DNA of 64,000 bases from Sphingomonadales bacterium (lineage in GTDB: Bacteria; Pseudomonadota; Alphaproteobacteria; Sphingomonadales; Sphingomonadaceae): the NCBI GenBank assembly GCA_009995225.1, contig JAACPW010000014.1, positions 31,283-95,282 on the forward strand, given 5' to 3'. Positions 17,378-26,963 of this stretch are shown here, in pieces. A program made the position numbers and the translations under genes. The notes beneath the pieces are model-generated. The model had not been told where the DNA came from, ran no database searches, and saw only the letters and a program-made list of their open reading frames with translations. How positions within the stretch are numbered: position 1 is the first letter of the stretch; each line of letters opens with the position of its first letter.

Positions 17378-18334
17378 TTACATCTCGCCCCGTTCGCGCC
17401 GGATCGCGTACCACCTGGCCACGTTGGCATTATGCTCGGCAAGGGTGCTCGCAAACCAGTGTCCGCTGGTTCCGTCGGCCACCATGTAGAGCGCCTGTGT
17501 GGCTTCCGGGTTGAGCACGGCGGCGATGCTGGCGCGCCCCGGATTGGTGATCGGCCCTGTCGGCAGGCCAATGCGGGTATAGGTATTGTAGCCGTTGACC
17601 GCCGCAATCTCGGACTGCTTGATCCGCCGGCCCAATGGTTTGCCCTTGGTGACGGGATAGATGATCGTCGGATCGGCCTGTAGCTTCATGCCGGTGCGCA
17701 CACGATTGGAATACAGGCCGGCCACCATCCGGCGCTCCTCCGCCTTGCCCGTTTCCTTTTCGACAATCGAGGCAAGGATCAGCGCATCACGCATCGTGTC
17801 GACCGCGATGCCGGGTTTGCGCGCAGCCCATTCCTCGGCCAGCGCCTTGTCCATGGCCGCCTGCATTTGTTCGACCAGGCTCTTGCGGGTCTGGCCGCGT
17901 TCAAAGGCGTAAGTATCGGGCAGGATCGAGCCTTCGGGCGGGATCGCCACTTCGCCGGTCAGCAAGTCTTCTGCCATCAGCCGTTCCCACACGAGGATCG
18001 ACGGCATTCCTTCGGGGATCGTGACGAACCGTCGGATGACATCGCCCGACTGGAACGCGGCAAGGATGTCGCCTTGGCTCATGCCGGGCGTGAGCAGAAA
18101 CTCGCCCGCCTGAATCGGGCTTTCGGAACCAAAGATGCGGGCCTGAAGCACGAAGCCGGACGCCGAGGAAACCAGTCCCTCGGCTTCAAGCTTGTCCGCC
18201 ACCGCAGCCACCGATGCACCTGCGGGAATGGTGAAGCTGGATTCCTTGGAAACCGTTGCCGAACCCAGAAACATCCATGCCAGCACAACGGCTGCCAGGA
18301 TGACCCCGAGCCCCAGAAGGGCCAGCCGAACCAT
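17378..18334 (-). CDS. mltG: Endolytic murein transglycosylase
   Basis: This encodes about 318 residues from the ATG at 18334 (MVRLALLGLGVIL). The upstream in-frame ATG at 18388 would lie inside fabF and adds an Arg-rich leader. One N-terminal membrane helix is followed by a YceG/MltG domain. The catalytic Glu is in ASIVEKETGK, with RRMVAGLYSNR and ADPTIIYP as further family blocks. MltG cuts nascent glycan strands in the periplasm and helps to end peptidoglycan synthesis. The start overlaps the 3' end of fabF by a few to ten bases, a fabF-mltG arrangement common in alphaproteobacteria. Confidence 0.93.
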   Translation of the reverse strand: MVRLALLGLGVILAAVVLAWMFLGSATVSKESSFTIPAGASVAAVADKLEAEGLVSSASGFVLQARIFGSESPIQAGEFLLTPGMSQGDILAAFQSGDVIRRFVTIPEGMPSILVWERLMAEDLLTGEVAIPPEGSILPDTYAFERGQTRKSLVEQMQAAMDKALAEEWAARKPGIAVDTMRDALILASIVEKETGKAEERRMVAGLYSNRVRTGMKLQADPTIIYPVTKGKPLGRRIKQSEIAAVNGYNTYTRIGLPTGPITNPGRASIAAVLNPEATQALYMVADGTSGHWFASTLAEHNANVARWYAIRRERGEM

Positions 18335-18344
18335 TATCACCGGA

Positions 18345-19604
18345 TCAATCGACCTTCTGCATGATGATCGACGCATTGGTGCCGCCAAAGCCGAAGCTGT
18401 TGTTCAGCACCGCGCGCACTTCGCGTTTCCTCGCCACCAACGGCACAAGATCGATGCCCTCGGTTCCCTCATCGGGATCATGCAGGTTGAGCGTCGGCGG
18501 AACGATCCCGTCACGCATGGCAAGGATGCAGAAGATCGCCTCCACCGCGCCTGCTCCGCCCAGCAGGTGACCGATCGCGCTCTTGGTCGAAGACATCGAC
18601 GCACCGCCCAGATCATCGCCCAGCACGCGCTTGATCGCGGCCAGTTCGATGGTGTCGGCCATCGTGCTGGTGCCGTGGGCATTGATGTAGTCGATATCGC
18701 CCGCCCCCAGGCCCGCCTTCTTCAACGCCATGCGCATCGCCAGTTCCGCCCCGCGGCCTTCGGGATGCGGCGCGGTGACGTGATAGGCATCGCCCGACAA
18801 TCCGTAGCCGGTCACTTCGGCGTAAATCTTCGCGCCGCGGGCCTTGGCACGCTCATACTCCTCCAACACGATCACGCCTGCGCCTTCGCCCATGACAAAG
18901 CCATCACGGCCCTTGTCATAGGGGCGGCTGGCTTCGGTCGGTCGGTCATTCATGCTCATGTTGAGCGCACGGGCTTGCGCGAACCCGGCAATGCCGAGGG
19001 GGCAGATTGTGCCTTCCGCGCCGCCTGCGAGCATCACGTCGGCATCGTCGGCCATGATCATGCGCGCCGCATCACCAATCGAATGCGCGCCGGTGGAACA
19101 GGCGGTCACAACGGCGTGGTTGGGCCCCATGAAGCCGTATTTGATCTGCACTTGTCCGGTGATGAGGTTGATCAACCGCCCATGCACAAAATGCGGCGAA
19201 ACCCGGCTGGGCCCGCGTTCGTGGAGGTTGACGCTTTCGAGTTCAATCCCCGGCAGGCCGCCGATCCCGGAACCGATGGAACAGCCGGTGCGTTCCTTCT
19301 CAGCCTGCGTCATATCGGTCAGGCCTGCGTCTTCCAACGCCTGCCCGGCCGCATCAATCCCGAAAATGATGAAGGGATCGACCTGCCGCTGAACCTTGTG
19401 ATCCACGCGCTTGTCAGGGTCGAAGCCCCAAGGATGATCCTTGGGCTTCACCTCGCAGGCGATGGTGCATTTCTGGTTCGAGGCATCAAAACGGGTGATC
19501 TGCCCCGCTCCGCTTTCCCCTGCGATCAGGTTTGCCCACGTCGTTTCGACATCGGCCCCGAGCGGGGTGACAAGCCCAAGCCCGGTAACAACCACACGGC
19601 GCAT
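18345..19604 (-). CDS. fabF: 3-oxoacyl-ACP synthase II
   Basis: This 419-residue condensing enzyme elongates acyl-ACP with malonyl-ACP. The catalytic triad is present: Cys in VVTACSTGAHS, His in INAHGTSTMAD and His in SAIGHLLGGAGA. It begins MRRVVVTGLGLVTPLG. acpP lies 150 bases upstream on the same strand, separated by a palindrome that may attenuate read-through, and mltG overlaps downstream. Length and motifs are fully typical of FabF. Confidence 0.96.
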   Translation of the reverse strand: MRRVVVTGLGLVTPLGADVETTWANLIAGESGAGQITRFDASNQKCTIACEVKPKDHPWGFDPDKRVDHKVQRQVDPFIIFGIDAAGQALEDAGLTDMTQAEKERTGCSIGSGIGGLPGIELESVNLHERGPSRVSPHFVHGRLINLITGQVQIKYGFMGPNHAVVTACSTGAHSIGDAARMIMADDADVMLAGGAEGTICPLGIAGFAQARALNMSMNDRPTEASRPYDKGRDGFVMGEGAGVIVLEEYERAKARGAKIYAEVTGYGLSGDAYHVTAPHPEGRGAELAMRMALKKAGLGAGDIDYINAHGTSTMADTIELAAIKRVLGDDLGGASMSSTKSAIGHLLGGAGAVEAIFCILAMRDGIVPPTLNLHDPDEGTEGIDLVPLVARKREVRAVLNNSFGFGGTNASIIMQKVD

Positions 19605-19625
19605 TCAACTTCTCCCAAAACGCAA

Positions 19626-19656
19626 GACAGGCTCAACCCGCCGGGCTGAGCCTGTC
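19626..19656 (-). terminator. Palindrome after acpP, probable terminator/attenuator and REP-like element
   Basis: A perfect 10-bp inverted repeat (GACAGGCTCA at 19626-19635, complement at 19647-19656) is followed on the minus strand by TTGCGTTTT. It lies between acpP and fabF, where it may let acpP be made in excess over fabF. The same GACAGGC core recurs in the next palindrome, so it may belong to a dispersed extragenic repeat. Confidence 0.6.
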
Positions 19657-19706
19657 AAAATCCCGAATTCCTTCCGTCGCCGTGCAAGCACAATGAACGG
19701 CCCTTG

Positions 19707-19729
19707 GGTCCTTCGACAGGCGCAGGACC
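19707..19729. repeat. REP-like extragenic palindrome
   Basis: GGTCCT at 19707-19712 pairs with AGGACC at 19724-19729 around a TTCGACAGGCG core. From memory, this resembles the TCCTTCGACAGGCTCAGGAC repeats scattered between genes in sphingomonads and some other proteobacteria. Only this copy and the related palindrome at 19626-19656 were noticed in the window. Confidence 0.5.
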
Positions 19730-19754
19730 AGGGACAGACGGGATAGCCGGGCCC

Positions 19755-19991
19755 TTAGCCCTTATGTTCTTCGATATACTTGGTTGCGTCACCAACGGTG
19801 GTGATCTTTTCCGCAGCATCATCAGGGATTTCGACCCCGAACTCCTCTTCAAACGCCATCACCAGTTCGACAATGTCGAGGCTGTCTGCACCGAGATCAT
19901 CGATGAAGCTGGCATCCTGAGTAACCTTGTCAGCTTCTACGCCGAGATGCTCGACGACAATCTTGGCCACCCGGTCGGCAGTATCGCTCAT
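19755..19991 (-). CDS. acpP: Acyl carrier protein
   Basis: This is a 78-residue acidic protein. The serine that receives the 4'-phosphopantetheine arm lies in the conserved [13 protein letters not shown] motif around residue 37. It carries growing acyl chains for FabF and FabZ in type II fatty-acid synthesis. Start and length match the family exactly. fabF follows after a palindrome. Confidence 0.98.
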   Translation of the reverse strand: MSDTADRVAKIVVEHLGVEADKVTQDASFIDDLGADSLDIVELVMAFEEEFGVEIPDDAAEKITTVGDATKYIEEHKG

Positions 19992-20118
19992 GGTATTCCC
20001 TTTTGAATTGGGGTTAAATATGTCGCCTCCGCCCTAAAGAAGGGCGTGGGCAAGCGCAAGTGGGCTTGAGGCACGCTGCCCACAAGGGGCGCCGCGTACG
20101 CCAAGTCCGGTGGAAAAA

Positions 20119-21909
20119 TCAGGCGCCGTCCTTCTTGGGGGGCTCGACAACCCGCATATGAAGTTCGCGCAAGGAACGCGGCTCTGCCAGGCTGGGCGCG
20201 CCCATCAGCAGATCCTCAGCGCGCTGGTTCATCGGGAACAGCGAGATTTCGCGCAGGTTCTTCGCACCGCACAGCAGCATGATGATCCGGTCGACGCCCG
20301 CGGCCATGCCCCCATGGGGCGGGGCGCCGTATTGGAACGCGCGATACATCCCGCCGAAGCGTTCCTCGACGTCTGCCTTCGACAGCCCGACGATCTCGAA
20401 GGCTTTGACCATCGTCTCGGGCATGTGATTCCGGATCGAGCCGCTCGCGATTTCGAAGCCGTTGCAGACCAGATCGTATTGGAAGGCCTTGATCGTCAGC
20501 GGGTCCTGACCGTTCAACGCGTCGATCCCGCCCTGCGGCATCGAGAACGGATTGTGACTGAAATCGACCTTCTTCTCATCCTCGTTCCACTCGTAGAACG
20601 GGAAATCGACGATCCAGCACAGCGCGAAGCGGCTTTCGTCGATCAGGCCGAGTTCCTCGCCTACCCGGATGCGTGCCGCGCCAGCCAGCTTGGCGGCTTC
20701 GGCTTCCTTGCCCGCAGCAAAGAACAGGCCGTCATTTTCGCCAAGGCCAAGCTCGGCGTAGAGTTCTGCCATGCGTTCAGGCCCGTGGTTCTTGGCGATC
20801 GGCCCTCCGAATTCGCGGCCCTTGCGGGTGACATAGCCGAGGCCGGCATAGCCTTCCTTGCGCGCCCAGTCGTTCATCTCGTCGAAGAACTTGCGGCTCT
20901 TTTCATGCGTCGCGGGCGCCGGGATCACGCGGACCACACCGCCGCCGCCGACGATCTTTTCGAACAGGCCGAAGCCAGACTGCGTGAAGTGCGACGACAC
21001 ATCGCTAATGACCAGCGGGTTGCGCAGGTCGGGCTTGTCCGATCCATATTTCAGGATCGCCTCGTCATAGGGGATGCGCGGGAACTCGCCCGACGGGGTC
21101 ACGTGCTTATCGCCCGCAAAGGCGGCAAACGTGCCCTGGATCACCGGCTCCATCGTCTCCCACACTTCTTCCTGCGTGACGAAGCTCATTTCGAGATCGA
21201 GCTGGTAGAATTCGCCCGGCAGACGGTCGGCGCGCGGATCTTCGTCGCGGAAGCACGGCGCGATCTGGAAATAGCGGTCGAAGCCCGCCACCATCAGCAA
21301 TTGCTTGTACTGCTGCGGCGCCTGCGGAAGCGCGTAGAACTTACCCGCGTGGATGCGGCTCGGCACGAGGAAATCGCGCGCGCCTTCGGGCGAGGATGCG
21401 GTCAGGATCGGCGTGGAAAACTCGTTGAAGCCCACCGCGCCCATCCTTGCGCGCATATCGGCGATCACCGCCACACGGGTCATGATGTTCTTGTGAAGCG
21501 TCTCGCGCCGCAGATCGAGGAAGCGGTACTTGAGCCGGATATCTTCCGGATAAGGCTGTTCGTCGGCCACGGGCAGCGGCAGTTCTTCGGCAGTGCTCAA
21601 CACCGTGATGCTGCGCGCATAAACTTCCACTTCGCCGGTGGCGAGTCGCGGGTTCACTGTCTCGGCAGAGCGGGCCTTGACCGCGCCTTCGATGGTGACG
21701 ACCGATTCCACCCGCAGCCGATCCAGAACCGCCAGCGCGGGCGAATCTGCATCCGCTACGATCTGGGTGATGCCGTAATGATCGCGCAGATCCACGAACA
21801 GCAGCCCGCCGAAATCGCGCTTGCGGTGGACCCAGCCGGACAGACGAACGGTGTCGCCCACATTGGCGGAAGAAAGCTGTGCGCAAGTATGCGTGCGATA
21901 GGGGTGCAT
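20119..21909 (-). CDS. aspS: Aspartate-tRNA ligase
   Basis: This 596-residue class IIb synthetase charges tRNA-Asp. The N-terminal OB-fold anticodon-binding domain ([23 protein letters not shown]) is followed by the catalytic domain, with motif 2 as [10 protein letters not shown] and motif 3 as [15 protein letters not shown] bacterial-type GAD insertion lies at about 290-410. The length is typical of bacterial AspRS. Whether it also misacylates tRNA-Asn cannot be decided from the sequence. It is divergent from rnd across 189 bases. Confidence 0.96.
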   Translation of the reverse strand: MHPYRTHTCAQLSSANVGDTVRLSGWVHRKRDFGGLLFVDLRDHYGITQIVADADSPALAVLDRLRVESVVTIEGAVKARSAETVNPRLATGEVEVYARSITVLSTAEELPLPVADEQPYPEDIRLKYRFLDLRRETLHKNIMTRVAVIADMRARMGAVGFNEFSTPILTASSPEGARDFLVPSRIHAGKFYALPQAPQQYKQLLMVAGFDRYFQIAPCFRDEDPRADRLPGEFYQLDLEMSFVTQEEVWETMEPVIQGTFAAFAGDKHVTPSGEFPRIPYDEAILKYGSDKPDLRNPLVISDVSSHFTQSGFGLFEKIVGGGGVVRVIPAPATHEKSRKFFDEMNDWARKEGYAGLGYVTRKGREFGGPIAKNHGPERMAELYAELGLGENDGLFFAAGKEAEAAKLAGAARIRVGEELGLIDESRFALCWIVDFPFYEWNEDEKKVDFSHNPFSMPQGGIDALNGQDPLTIKAFQYDLVCNGFEIASGSIRNHMPETMVKAFEIVGLSKADVEERFGGMYRAFQYGAPPHGGMAAGVDRIIMLLCGAKNLREISLFPMNQRAEDLLMGAPSLAEPRSLRELHMRVVEPPKKDGA

Positions 21910-22098
21910 CTAAACTCTTGTCCTGTTCACGGCTATGACGCTAGGGCGCGCTCGCGCTGCGCTTTTGGAGCCCTGCTCCGCCGTCGGCGCGCTAACAGGG
22001 GAAGCCTTGCGCTTTGTCAAGCCGTGCTTGGCGAAGGGGCAAGCTGAACTGGGATCAATCCCGAGGGCGGCACTCCGCCCGGAACGCGAAAAGATGAT

Positions 22099-23349
22099 AT
22101 GAAAATCCATCCGCTGATTACCACTACTGAAGCGCTGACCGATCTCTGTGCCCGTCTCACCCAGTCCGAATTCGTCGCGGTCGACACCGAATTTATGCGC
22201 GAAAACACCTATTGGCCCGAACTGTGCCTGGTGCAGATCGGCAATACCGAAGAAGCTGCCGCGATTGACCCGATGGCGGACGGCATTGACCTGACCCCGC
22301 TGCTCGACCTGATGTGCGAGAATGGGGACGTGTTGAAAGTCTTCCACGCGGGCGGGCAGGACGTCGAGATCATCGTCAACCTCACCGGCAAGACTCCGCA
22401 TCCTATCTTCGACACCCAGATCGCGATGATGGCGATCAGCCAGTCCGAACAGATCGGCTATGCCAATCTGGTCGAAACCTGGATGGGTCTCACCATCGAC
22501 AAGGGCGCGCGCTTTACCGACTGGAGCCGCCGCCCGCTGACCGACCGGCAGATCGAATATGCCATCGGTGATGTGACGCACCTGGCCACGATGTTCCCCC
22601 GCATCCTGAAGAAGCTGATCAAAACCGGGCGCGGTTTGTGGCTGAACGCCGAGATGGAAAAACTCGCCGATCCGTCCAACTATATCACCGATCCCGGTCA
22701 GGCCTGGAAACGCATCCGCCAGTCGGGGCGCAATCCGCAGGTTCTGGGACGGATGAAGGCGCTGGCCGCGTGGCGCGAGAGCGAGGCCCAGCACAAGAAC
22801 ATTCCGCGTGGCCGGATCATGCGCGATGAGACACTGGCCGACGTCGCCTCGCACCCGCCCAAGAATCAGGCCGATCTGGCCAAGGTGCGCGGGCTTTCAG
22901 CCGCATGGCGGGACAATGACATCGGCAAGCGGCTGATGAAGGTGCTGGCCGATGCCGAACCGCTGCCGAAGTCGGAGATGCCCGAGAAGGTCAAGCAGGG
23001 CGCCCCGCTGGGCAGGGAAGGCGCGCTGGTGGCTGATCTGCTCAAGCTGCTGCTGAAAATCCGCGCCCGTGAAATTGATGTGGCGCCGCGCCTGCTGACC
23101 CGTGCGGACGAAATGGAAGCCCTGGCTGCCGGCGCGCGCGATCTGCCCGTGCTGCAGGGCTGGCGGTTCGATGTGTTTGGCAAGGACGCGCTGGATCTGG
23201 TCGAAGGCAAGCTTGCCTTCGCGGTCGAGCGCGGGAGGTTGAAGATGACCCATATCGACGATGTGGTGGTGCCGGAAACCGCGCCCGCGGCCGAAATGCA
23301 GGCCGATTCCGACGCGGATGCCGATCCTGACGCGCTGGCAGCCGAATAG
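22099..23349 (+). CDS. rnd: Ribonuclease D
   Basis: This 416-residue 3'-5' exoribonuclease trims tRNA and other small RNA 3' ends. The DEDDy active site is visible as VAVDTEFMRENTYWP (Asp, Glu), FHAGGQDVEII (Asp) and YAIGDVTHL (Tyr, Asp). Two HRDC-type regions follow (residues ~210-290 and ~300-370), then an acidic Asp/Ala-rich tail. The oxyR gene begins 10 bases downstream with GTG and may be cotranscribed. Confidence 0.94.
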   Translation: MKIHPLITTTEALTDLCARLTQSEFVAVDTEFMRENTYWPELCLVQIGNTEEAAAIDPMADGIDLTPLLDLMCENGDVLKVFHAGGQDVEIIVNLTGKTPHPIFDTQIAMMAISQSEQIGYANLVETWMGLTIDKGARFTDWSRRPLTDRQIEYAIGDVTHLATMFPRILKKLIKTGRGLWLNAEMEKLADPSNYITDPGQAWKRIRQSGRNPQVLGRMKALAAWRESEAQHKNIPRGRIMRDETLADVASHPPKNQADLAKVRGLSAAWRDNDIGKRLMKVLADAEPLPKSEMPEKVKQGAPLGREGALVADLLKLLLKIRAREIDVAPRLLTRADEMEALAAGARDLPVLQGWRFDVFGKDALDLVEGKLAFAVERGRLKMTHIDDVVVPETAPAAEMQADSDADADPDALAAE

Positions 23350-23358
23350 AGCGCGCCG

Positions 23359-24255
23359 GTGTCCACCTACCTCCCCACGATCAAGCAGCTGCAATATCTG
23401 GTTGCGCTGCATGAGCATGGCCATTTCGGCAAGGCGGCCGAAGCCAGCTTCGTGTCGCAATCGACCCTGTCGGCGGGCATTCGCGAGCTGGAATCGTTGC
23501 TCGGCGTGACGCTGGTCGAACGTTCGCGCCGGGTGGTCCGGTTTACCGCATTGGGCGAACAGGTGGTGTCCAAGGCCAACCGGCTCCTGCGCGAAGCGGA
23601 GGAACTTGCCGATCTGGTACAGGCCTCGGGCAAACCCCTGTCGGGCGAATTGCGCATGAGCGTGATACCCACCATCGCGCCGTTCATGCTGCCGCGCGTC
23701 CTGCCGCGGCTGCGGACCGAGCGGCCCGATCTCAAGCTGCTGCTGCGTGAGGAAACCAGTCACGATGCGCTCGAATCGCTCAGCCACGGGCGGGTGGATT
23801 GCGTGTTGCTGGCCCTGCCCTTCGACACAGGCGATGCCACGATCGCACACATTGCGGACGACCGGCTGTTCATCGCCTTCCCCAAGGACGATCCGCGCGA
23901 TCCGCCGCCGAGCATTTCGCCTGACATGATCGATCAGGGGCGGTTGATGCTGCTGGAGGACGGCCACTGCCTGCGCGATCATGCGCTGGCCGCCTGCAAC
24001 CGCGCAGAGCTGCGTGCCAGTGCCGCGATGATCGGAACGTCCCTGCACACGCTGGTGCAACTGGTCGACAATGATCTGGGGCTCACCATGCTGCCTGAAA
24101 TGGCCCTGAAGGCGGGCATTCTGGCCGGAACGCAGGTGGTTGCTCGGCCAGTGGACAGCCCTACCGCCAAACGCGAGATCGTGCTCGCCTGGCGCAAAAA
24201 CTCTCCGCGTGAAGCCGATTTCCTGCTCCTCGCCGAGGAATTGCGCGCAGGATAA
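23359..24255 (+). CDS. oxyR: LysR-family peroxide sensor
   Basis: This 298-residue regulator starts at GTG. It has an N-terminal winged helix (FGKAAEASFVSQSTLSAGIREL) and a LysR substrate-binding domain. The two redox cysteines of OxyR are present as Cys204 and Cys213 in GHCLRDHALAAC, nine residues apart as in E. coli OxyR. It should therefore sense peroxide through a disulfide and activate antioxidant genes. katE is 14 kb away and the direct neighbour is rnd, so its targets are not adjacent. Confidence 0.93.
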   Translation: MSTYLPTIKQLQYLVALHEHGHFGKAAEASFVSQSTLSAGIRELESLLGVTLVERSRRVVRFTALGEQVVSKANRLLREAEELADLVQASGKPLSGELRMSVIPTIAPFMLPRVLPRLRTERPDLKLLLREETSHDALESLSHGRVDCVLLALPFDTGDATIAHIADDRLFIAFPKDDPRDPPPSISPDMIDQGRLMLLEDGHCLRDHALAACNRAELRASAAMIGTSLHTLVQLVDNDLGLTMLPEMALKAGILAGTQVVARPVDSPTAKREIVLAWRKNSPREADFLLLAEELRAG

Positions 24256-24279
24256 TGCCCGGCGTTGGGTTCGCCTGGC

Positions 24280-24627
24280 TCAGAACTCTGCCAGCGCAAG
24301 GCTCATGAACAAGCTGGCGCCCAGCGCCATGCGGATCCGGCGCGATGGGAGCGCAAAGATCGGATGATGGCGCGGAGATTGGGGCAGCGGCATGGCTCTG
24401 ACATCGTAAGCGGTAATGGTGTCCAAATCGCCGATTTCGTGTCGCTCGATATCGCACACGAGGCAGTGGACATCTTCGGCAAGAAGCTCGGCATCGCCGA
24501 TCAATGCCGAGGCGCGGGTATAGTGTCCCCGTTCAAACGCTCCACGTGCCTCGTTCTGAAGCCGCTTCGCCTCGTCGGCCAGCAGACGGACATAAGCACC
24601 TGTAGGAGGCGATTCCAGTGGTCCCAT
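24280..24627 (-). CDS. Hypothetical protein with helical core and hydrophobic C-terminus
   Basis: This encodes about 115 residues from ATG 24627. A longer reading to 24693 would overlap pgsA. The N-terminal half looks like a helical hairpin (LLADEAKRLQNEARGAFERGHYTRASALIGDAELLAEDV), and the C-terminus is hydrophobic (MALGASLFMSLALAEF). No family is recognised. It lies downstream of pgsA on the same strand and is convergent with oxyR. Confidence 0.6.
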   Translation of the reverse strand: MGPLESPPTGAYVRLLADEAKRLQNEARGAFERGHYTRASALIGDAELLAEDVHCLVCDIERHEIGDLDTITAYDVRAMPLPQSPRHHPIFALPSRRIRMALGASLFMSLALAEF

Positions 24628-24667
24628 GGCTGCGCAGTGTATCGAAAGCGCAAAGCCCGTTCCAGCC

Positions 24668-25276
24668 TTAATCCATGTGTTTGAGACCAACACGGAGGTA
24701 GTCCCAGCCCGTCACGCAGGTCAGCACAGCGGCGGTCCACAAGCTGACAAGCCCCAACAAATGCACCCAGCTTTGCCCCACCGTCGCGCACATGTCCCCC
24801 ACCGCCTGGCACGGCGGCCCATGCACCGCCCCGCCCAGGATCAGCGCGCCAAGCGAGACCAGCTGAAACGTCGTCTTCCATTTGGCCAGTTTCGACACCG
24901 GCACCGACACCTGCGCCCCGCCCAGAAATTCGCGCAGGCCCGAAACAGCGATCTCGCGCACCAGGATCACAAGGCCCGCGATCACATGGACATCGCCTGC
25001 ATAGGGCCCGCGCAGAAACCCTTGAGCAGTCAGCACGAGAATAACGGCCGCCACCATGATCTTGTCGGCAATCGGATCGAGAAACGTGCCCATCTTCGAC
25101 ACGGTTCCCTGCGCACGGGCGAGATAGCCATCGAGATAATCGGTCAGCGCAATCACACAATACAGCCCGAAGCCGATAAGATAGCCCAGCCGCCACTCCG
25201 GCCACCACAAAAAGAACGCCAGCAGCGGCACCGCGAAGATGCGTGACAGAGTGAGGATATTGGGCAGGCTTGACAT
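24668..25276 (-). CDS. pgsA: CDP-diacylglycerol-glycerol-3-phosphate 3-phosphatidyltransferase
   Basis: The ATG at 25276 (MSSLPNILTLSRI) gives about 202 residues and the usual N-terminus. The upstream reading to 25510 is not credible. The CDP-alcohol phosphotransferase signature D-x2-DG-x2-AR-x-G-x-D-x3-D is visible as DYLDGYLARAQGTVSKMG then FLDPIAD. The enzyme makes phosphatidylglycerophosphate at the inner membrane. Hydrophobic segments fit a polytopic membrane protein. It is divergent from the LplT-like transporter across about 150 bases. Confidence 0.95.
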   Translation of the reverse strand: MSSLPNILTLSRIFAVPLLAFFLWWPEWRLGYLIGFGLYCVIALTDYLDGYLARAQGTVSKMGTFLDPIADKIMVAAVILVLTAQGFLRGPYAGDVHVIAGLVILVREIAVSGLREFLGGAQVSVPVSKLAKWKTTFQLVSLGALILGGAVHGPPCQAVGDMCATVGQSWVHLLGLVSLWTAAVLTCVTGWDYLRVGLKHMD

Positions 25277-25427
25277 ATCAGCCCTGTGTCTAGCGCCAGA
25301 TGTGGCGCGGCAAAACCCCTGCTCGGCACAGTCCCCGACAATGATCTGACAGGTTTGCGCTATTGTGAAAGCGCGCCCTCGCGCTATGTGCCGATAAATC
25401 ACAGGGATGCACCAGCGTAACAACCGC

Positions 25428-26744
25428 ATGACAACTTCGACCCACCTGATGCGCCAGCGGCGGTTTCTGCCGCTGTTCCTGACCCAGCTACTCAACGCGC
25501 TAAACGACAATCTCTACAAGAACGCGATGGTGCTGTTCGTGGTCTATCAGGTCTACGATTCGCCCGAGATGGAGACGCTGATCAGCGGGGTTGCCACCGC
25601 GCTGTTCGTTCTACCCTTCGTGCTGTTTTCCGCCACGGCCGGTCAGCTTGCCGATATGCGCGACAAAACCAAGATCATCCGATGGATCAAGCTTGCCGAA
25701 ATCCTCATCATGAGTGTGGGGGCCACCGGCCTGCTGCTGGCATCGCGCGGGGTGCAAATCGAAGGTCTCGCCATTCCGCTGATGTTCGTCGCGCTGTTTG
25801 CGATGGGGGTGCACTCGACCTTCTTCGGGCCGATCAAATACGCGATCCTGCCGCAGCATCTGCACAAGGACGAAGTGCTGGCCGGCACCGGCCTCGTCGA
25901 AGCGGGGACGTATGTGGCGATCCTTGTCGGCATGATGCTCGGCGGGGCCATGCCGATCATGTGGAGCATCATCGGGGTGATCGTGATCGCGCTGGTGGGT
26001 TACGCAACCTGCCGGTTCGTGCCCCCCGCCCCGGCCCAGAGTGCCGACACCAAGGTCGACTGGAACCCGGTGCGCGCGTCGCGGTCCTTGATCGCCTTTT
26101 CGATGGGCAATCCCGAACTGCGCTATTCGGTGCTGGCCATCAGCTATTTCTGGGCCATCGCCGCAATCCTCTCGGTGCAGTTCATTCCGCTCGCCAAGAA
26201 TGTGCTGCTGGCCGACAAGCAGGTGGCCGCTGTGCTGCTGGTGGCTTTTTCGGCGGGCATCGCGATTGGCTCGGTTTCGATCAACGCTTTGCTGAAAGGC
26301 GACATTTCAGCGCGCTATTCTTCGCGAGCGGTGCTGGTTCTGGCGGCGCTGCTGGTGGTATTTTACGCGCTATGCCGGGTCTGGAACCTCCAGCCGACCG
26401 GTGAGCTGTTCACGGTCTGGGAGTTTCTTGCGCAACCGCTGGCACTGGCGCTGACCGCCAACCTGCTGTTCATCGCGATTGCCGGCGGCATGTTCGTGGT
26501 GCCGCTCTACGCGTTTCTGACGACCCGCGTGGACAAGTCCGAAGCGTCGCGCTCGGTCGCGGCGAACAACTTCATATCATCTGTTTTCATGGTGATCGGT
26601 GCCGGACTTGCAGGGGCGCTCGGCCCGCTCGGCATTCCCTTGCAGGAGCAATTGCTCCTGAGCCTGGTGCTGTGCTTCTTTTCCGCCAGCCTCGCGCGCA
26701 AACTGCACGCGACCGAAGCGTTGCGGGAACCTGGCGCCGTTTAA
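25428..26744 (+). CDS. MFS transporter, LplT-like (possible lysophospholipid transporter)
   Basis: The ORF starts at 25407 or, more likely, at ATG 25428, giving about 438 residues with 12 predicted membrane helices. The opening (LTQLLNALNDNLYKNAMVLF) and the STFFGPIKYAILPQHL block match the LplT group, which flips lysophospholipids across the inner membrane for re-acylation by Aas. No acyltransferase domain is fused and no aas gene is adjacent, but the divergent neighbour is pgsA, which fits a phospholipid theme. The transport substrate is inferred by similarity. Confidence 0.82.
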   Translation: MTTSTHLMRQRRFLPLFLTQLLNALNDNLYKNAMVLFVVYQVYDSPEMETLISGVATALFVLPFVLFSATAGQLADMRDKTKIIRWIKLAEILIMSVGATGLLLASRGVQIEGLAIPLMFVALFAMGVHSTFFGPIKYAILPQHLHKDEVLAGTGLVEAGTYVAILVGMMLGGAMPIMWSIIGVIVIALVGYATCRFVPPAPAQSADTKVDWNPVRASRSLIAFSMGNPELRYSVLAISYFWAIAAILSVQFIPLAKNVLLADKQVAAVLLVAFSAGIAIGSVSINALLKGDISARYSSRAVLVLAALLVVFYALCRVWNLQPTGELFTVWEFLAQPLALALTANLLFIAIAGGMFVVPLYAFLTTRVDKSEASRSVAANNFISSVFMVIGAGLAGALGPLGIPLQEQLLLSLVLCFFSASLARKLHATEALREPGAV

Positions 26745-26932
26745 ACGATGAAGGCGAAAATCGCCAAAGTCATCGCGACATAGGTGCTGGCAACGCCGCG
26801 GACATCGGCACGCGTAAGCTGCCACAGCGCCTCCGCCGGGATCGGAAGCAGATCGCGCTTCACATGCGGAGGCAGGCTTGCCCGGAACCAGTGGCGGGCG
26901 GTTTCATCGGTCAAAACCAGGCTGCGACGCAT
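26741..26932 (-). CDS. Small hypothetical protein with C-terminal membrane segment, CtrA-type site upstream
   Basis: This encodes 63 residues with a good AGGAG site 8 bases before the ATG, which supports real translation. The N-terminal part is amphipathic and polar (MRRSLVLTDETARHWFRASL), and residues ~46-63 are hydrophobic (GVASTYVAMTLAIFAFIV), consistent with a C-terminal membrane anchor. A perfect CtrA-type site lies 32-47 bases upstream of the start. Its stop overlaps the stop of the convergent MFS gene inside a TTTAAA palindrome. The function is unknown. Confidence 0.7.
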   Translation of the reverse strand: MRRSLVLTDETARHWFRASLPPHVKRDLLPIPAEALWQLTRADVRGVASTYVAMTLAIFAFIV

Positions 26933-26963
26933 CTGCGATTCTCCTTCGTTAGTGTGTCAGACT

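Noticed and set aside
18192..19649. 485-residue plus-strand frame opposite mltG and fabF
   Set aside because: Shadow of fabF; no motif.
20110..22047. 645-residue open frame opposite aspS
   Set aside because: Antisense to a complete aspartate-tRNA ligase; no domain and odd composition (Arg/His-rich).
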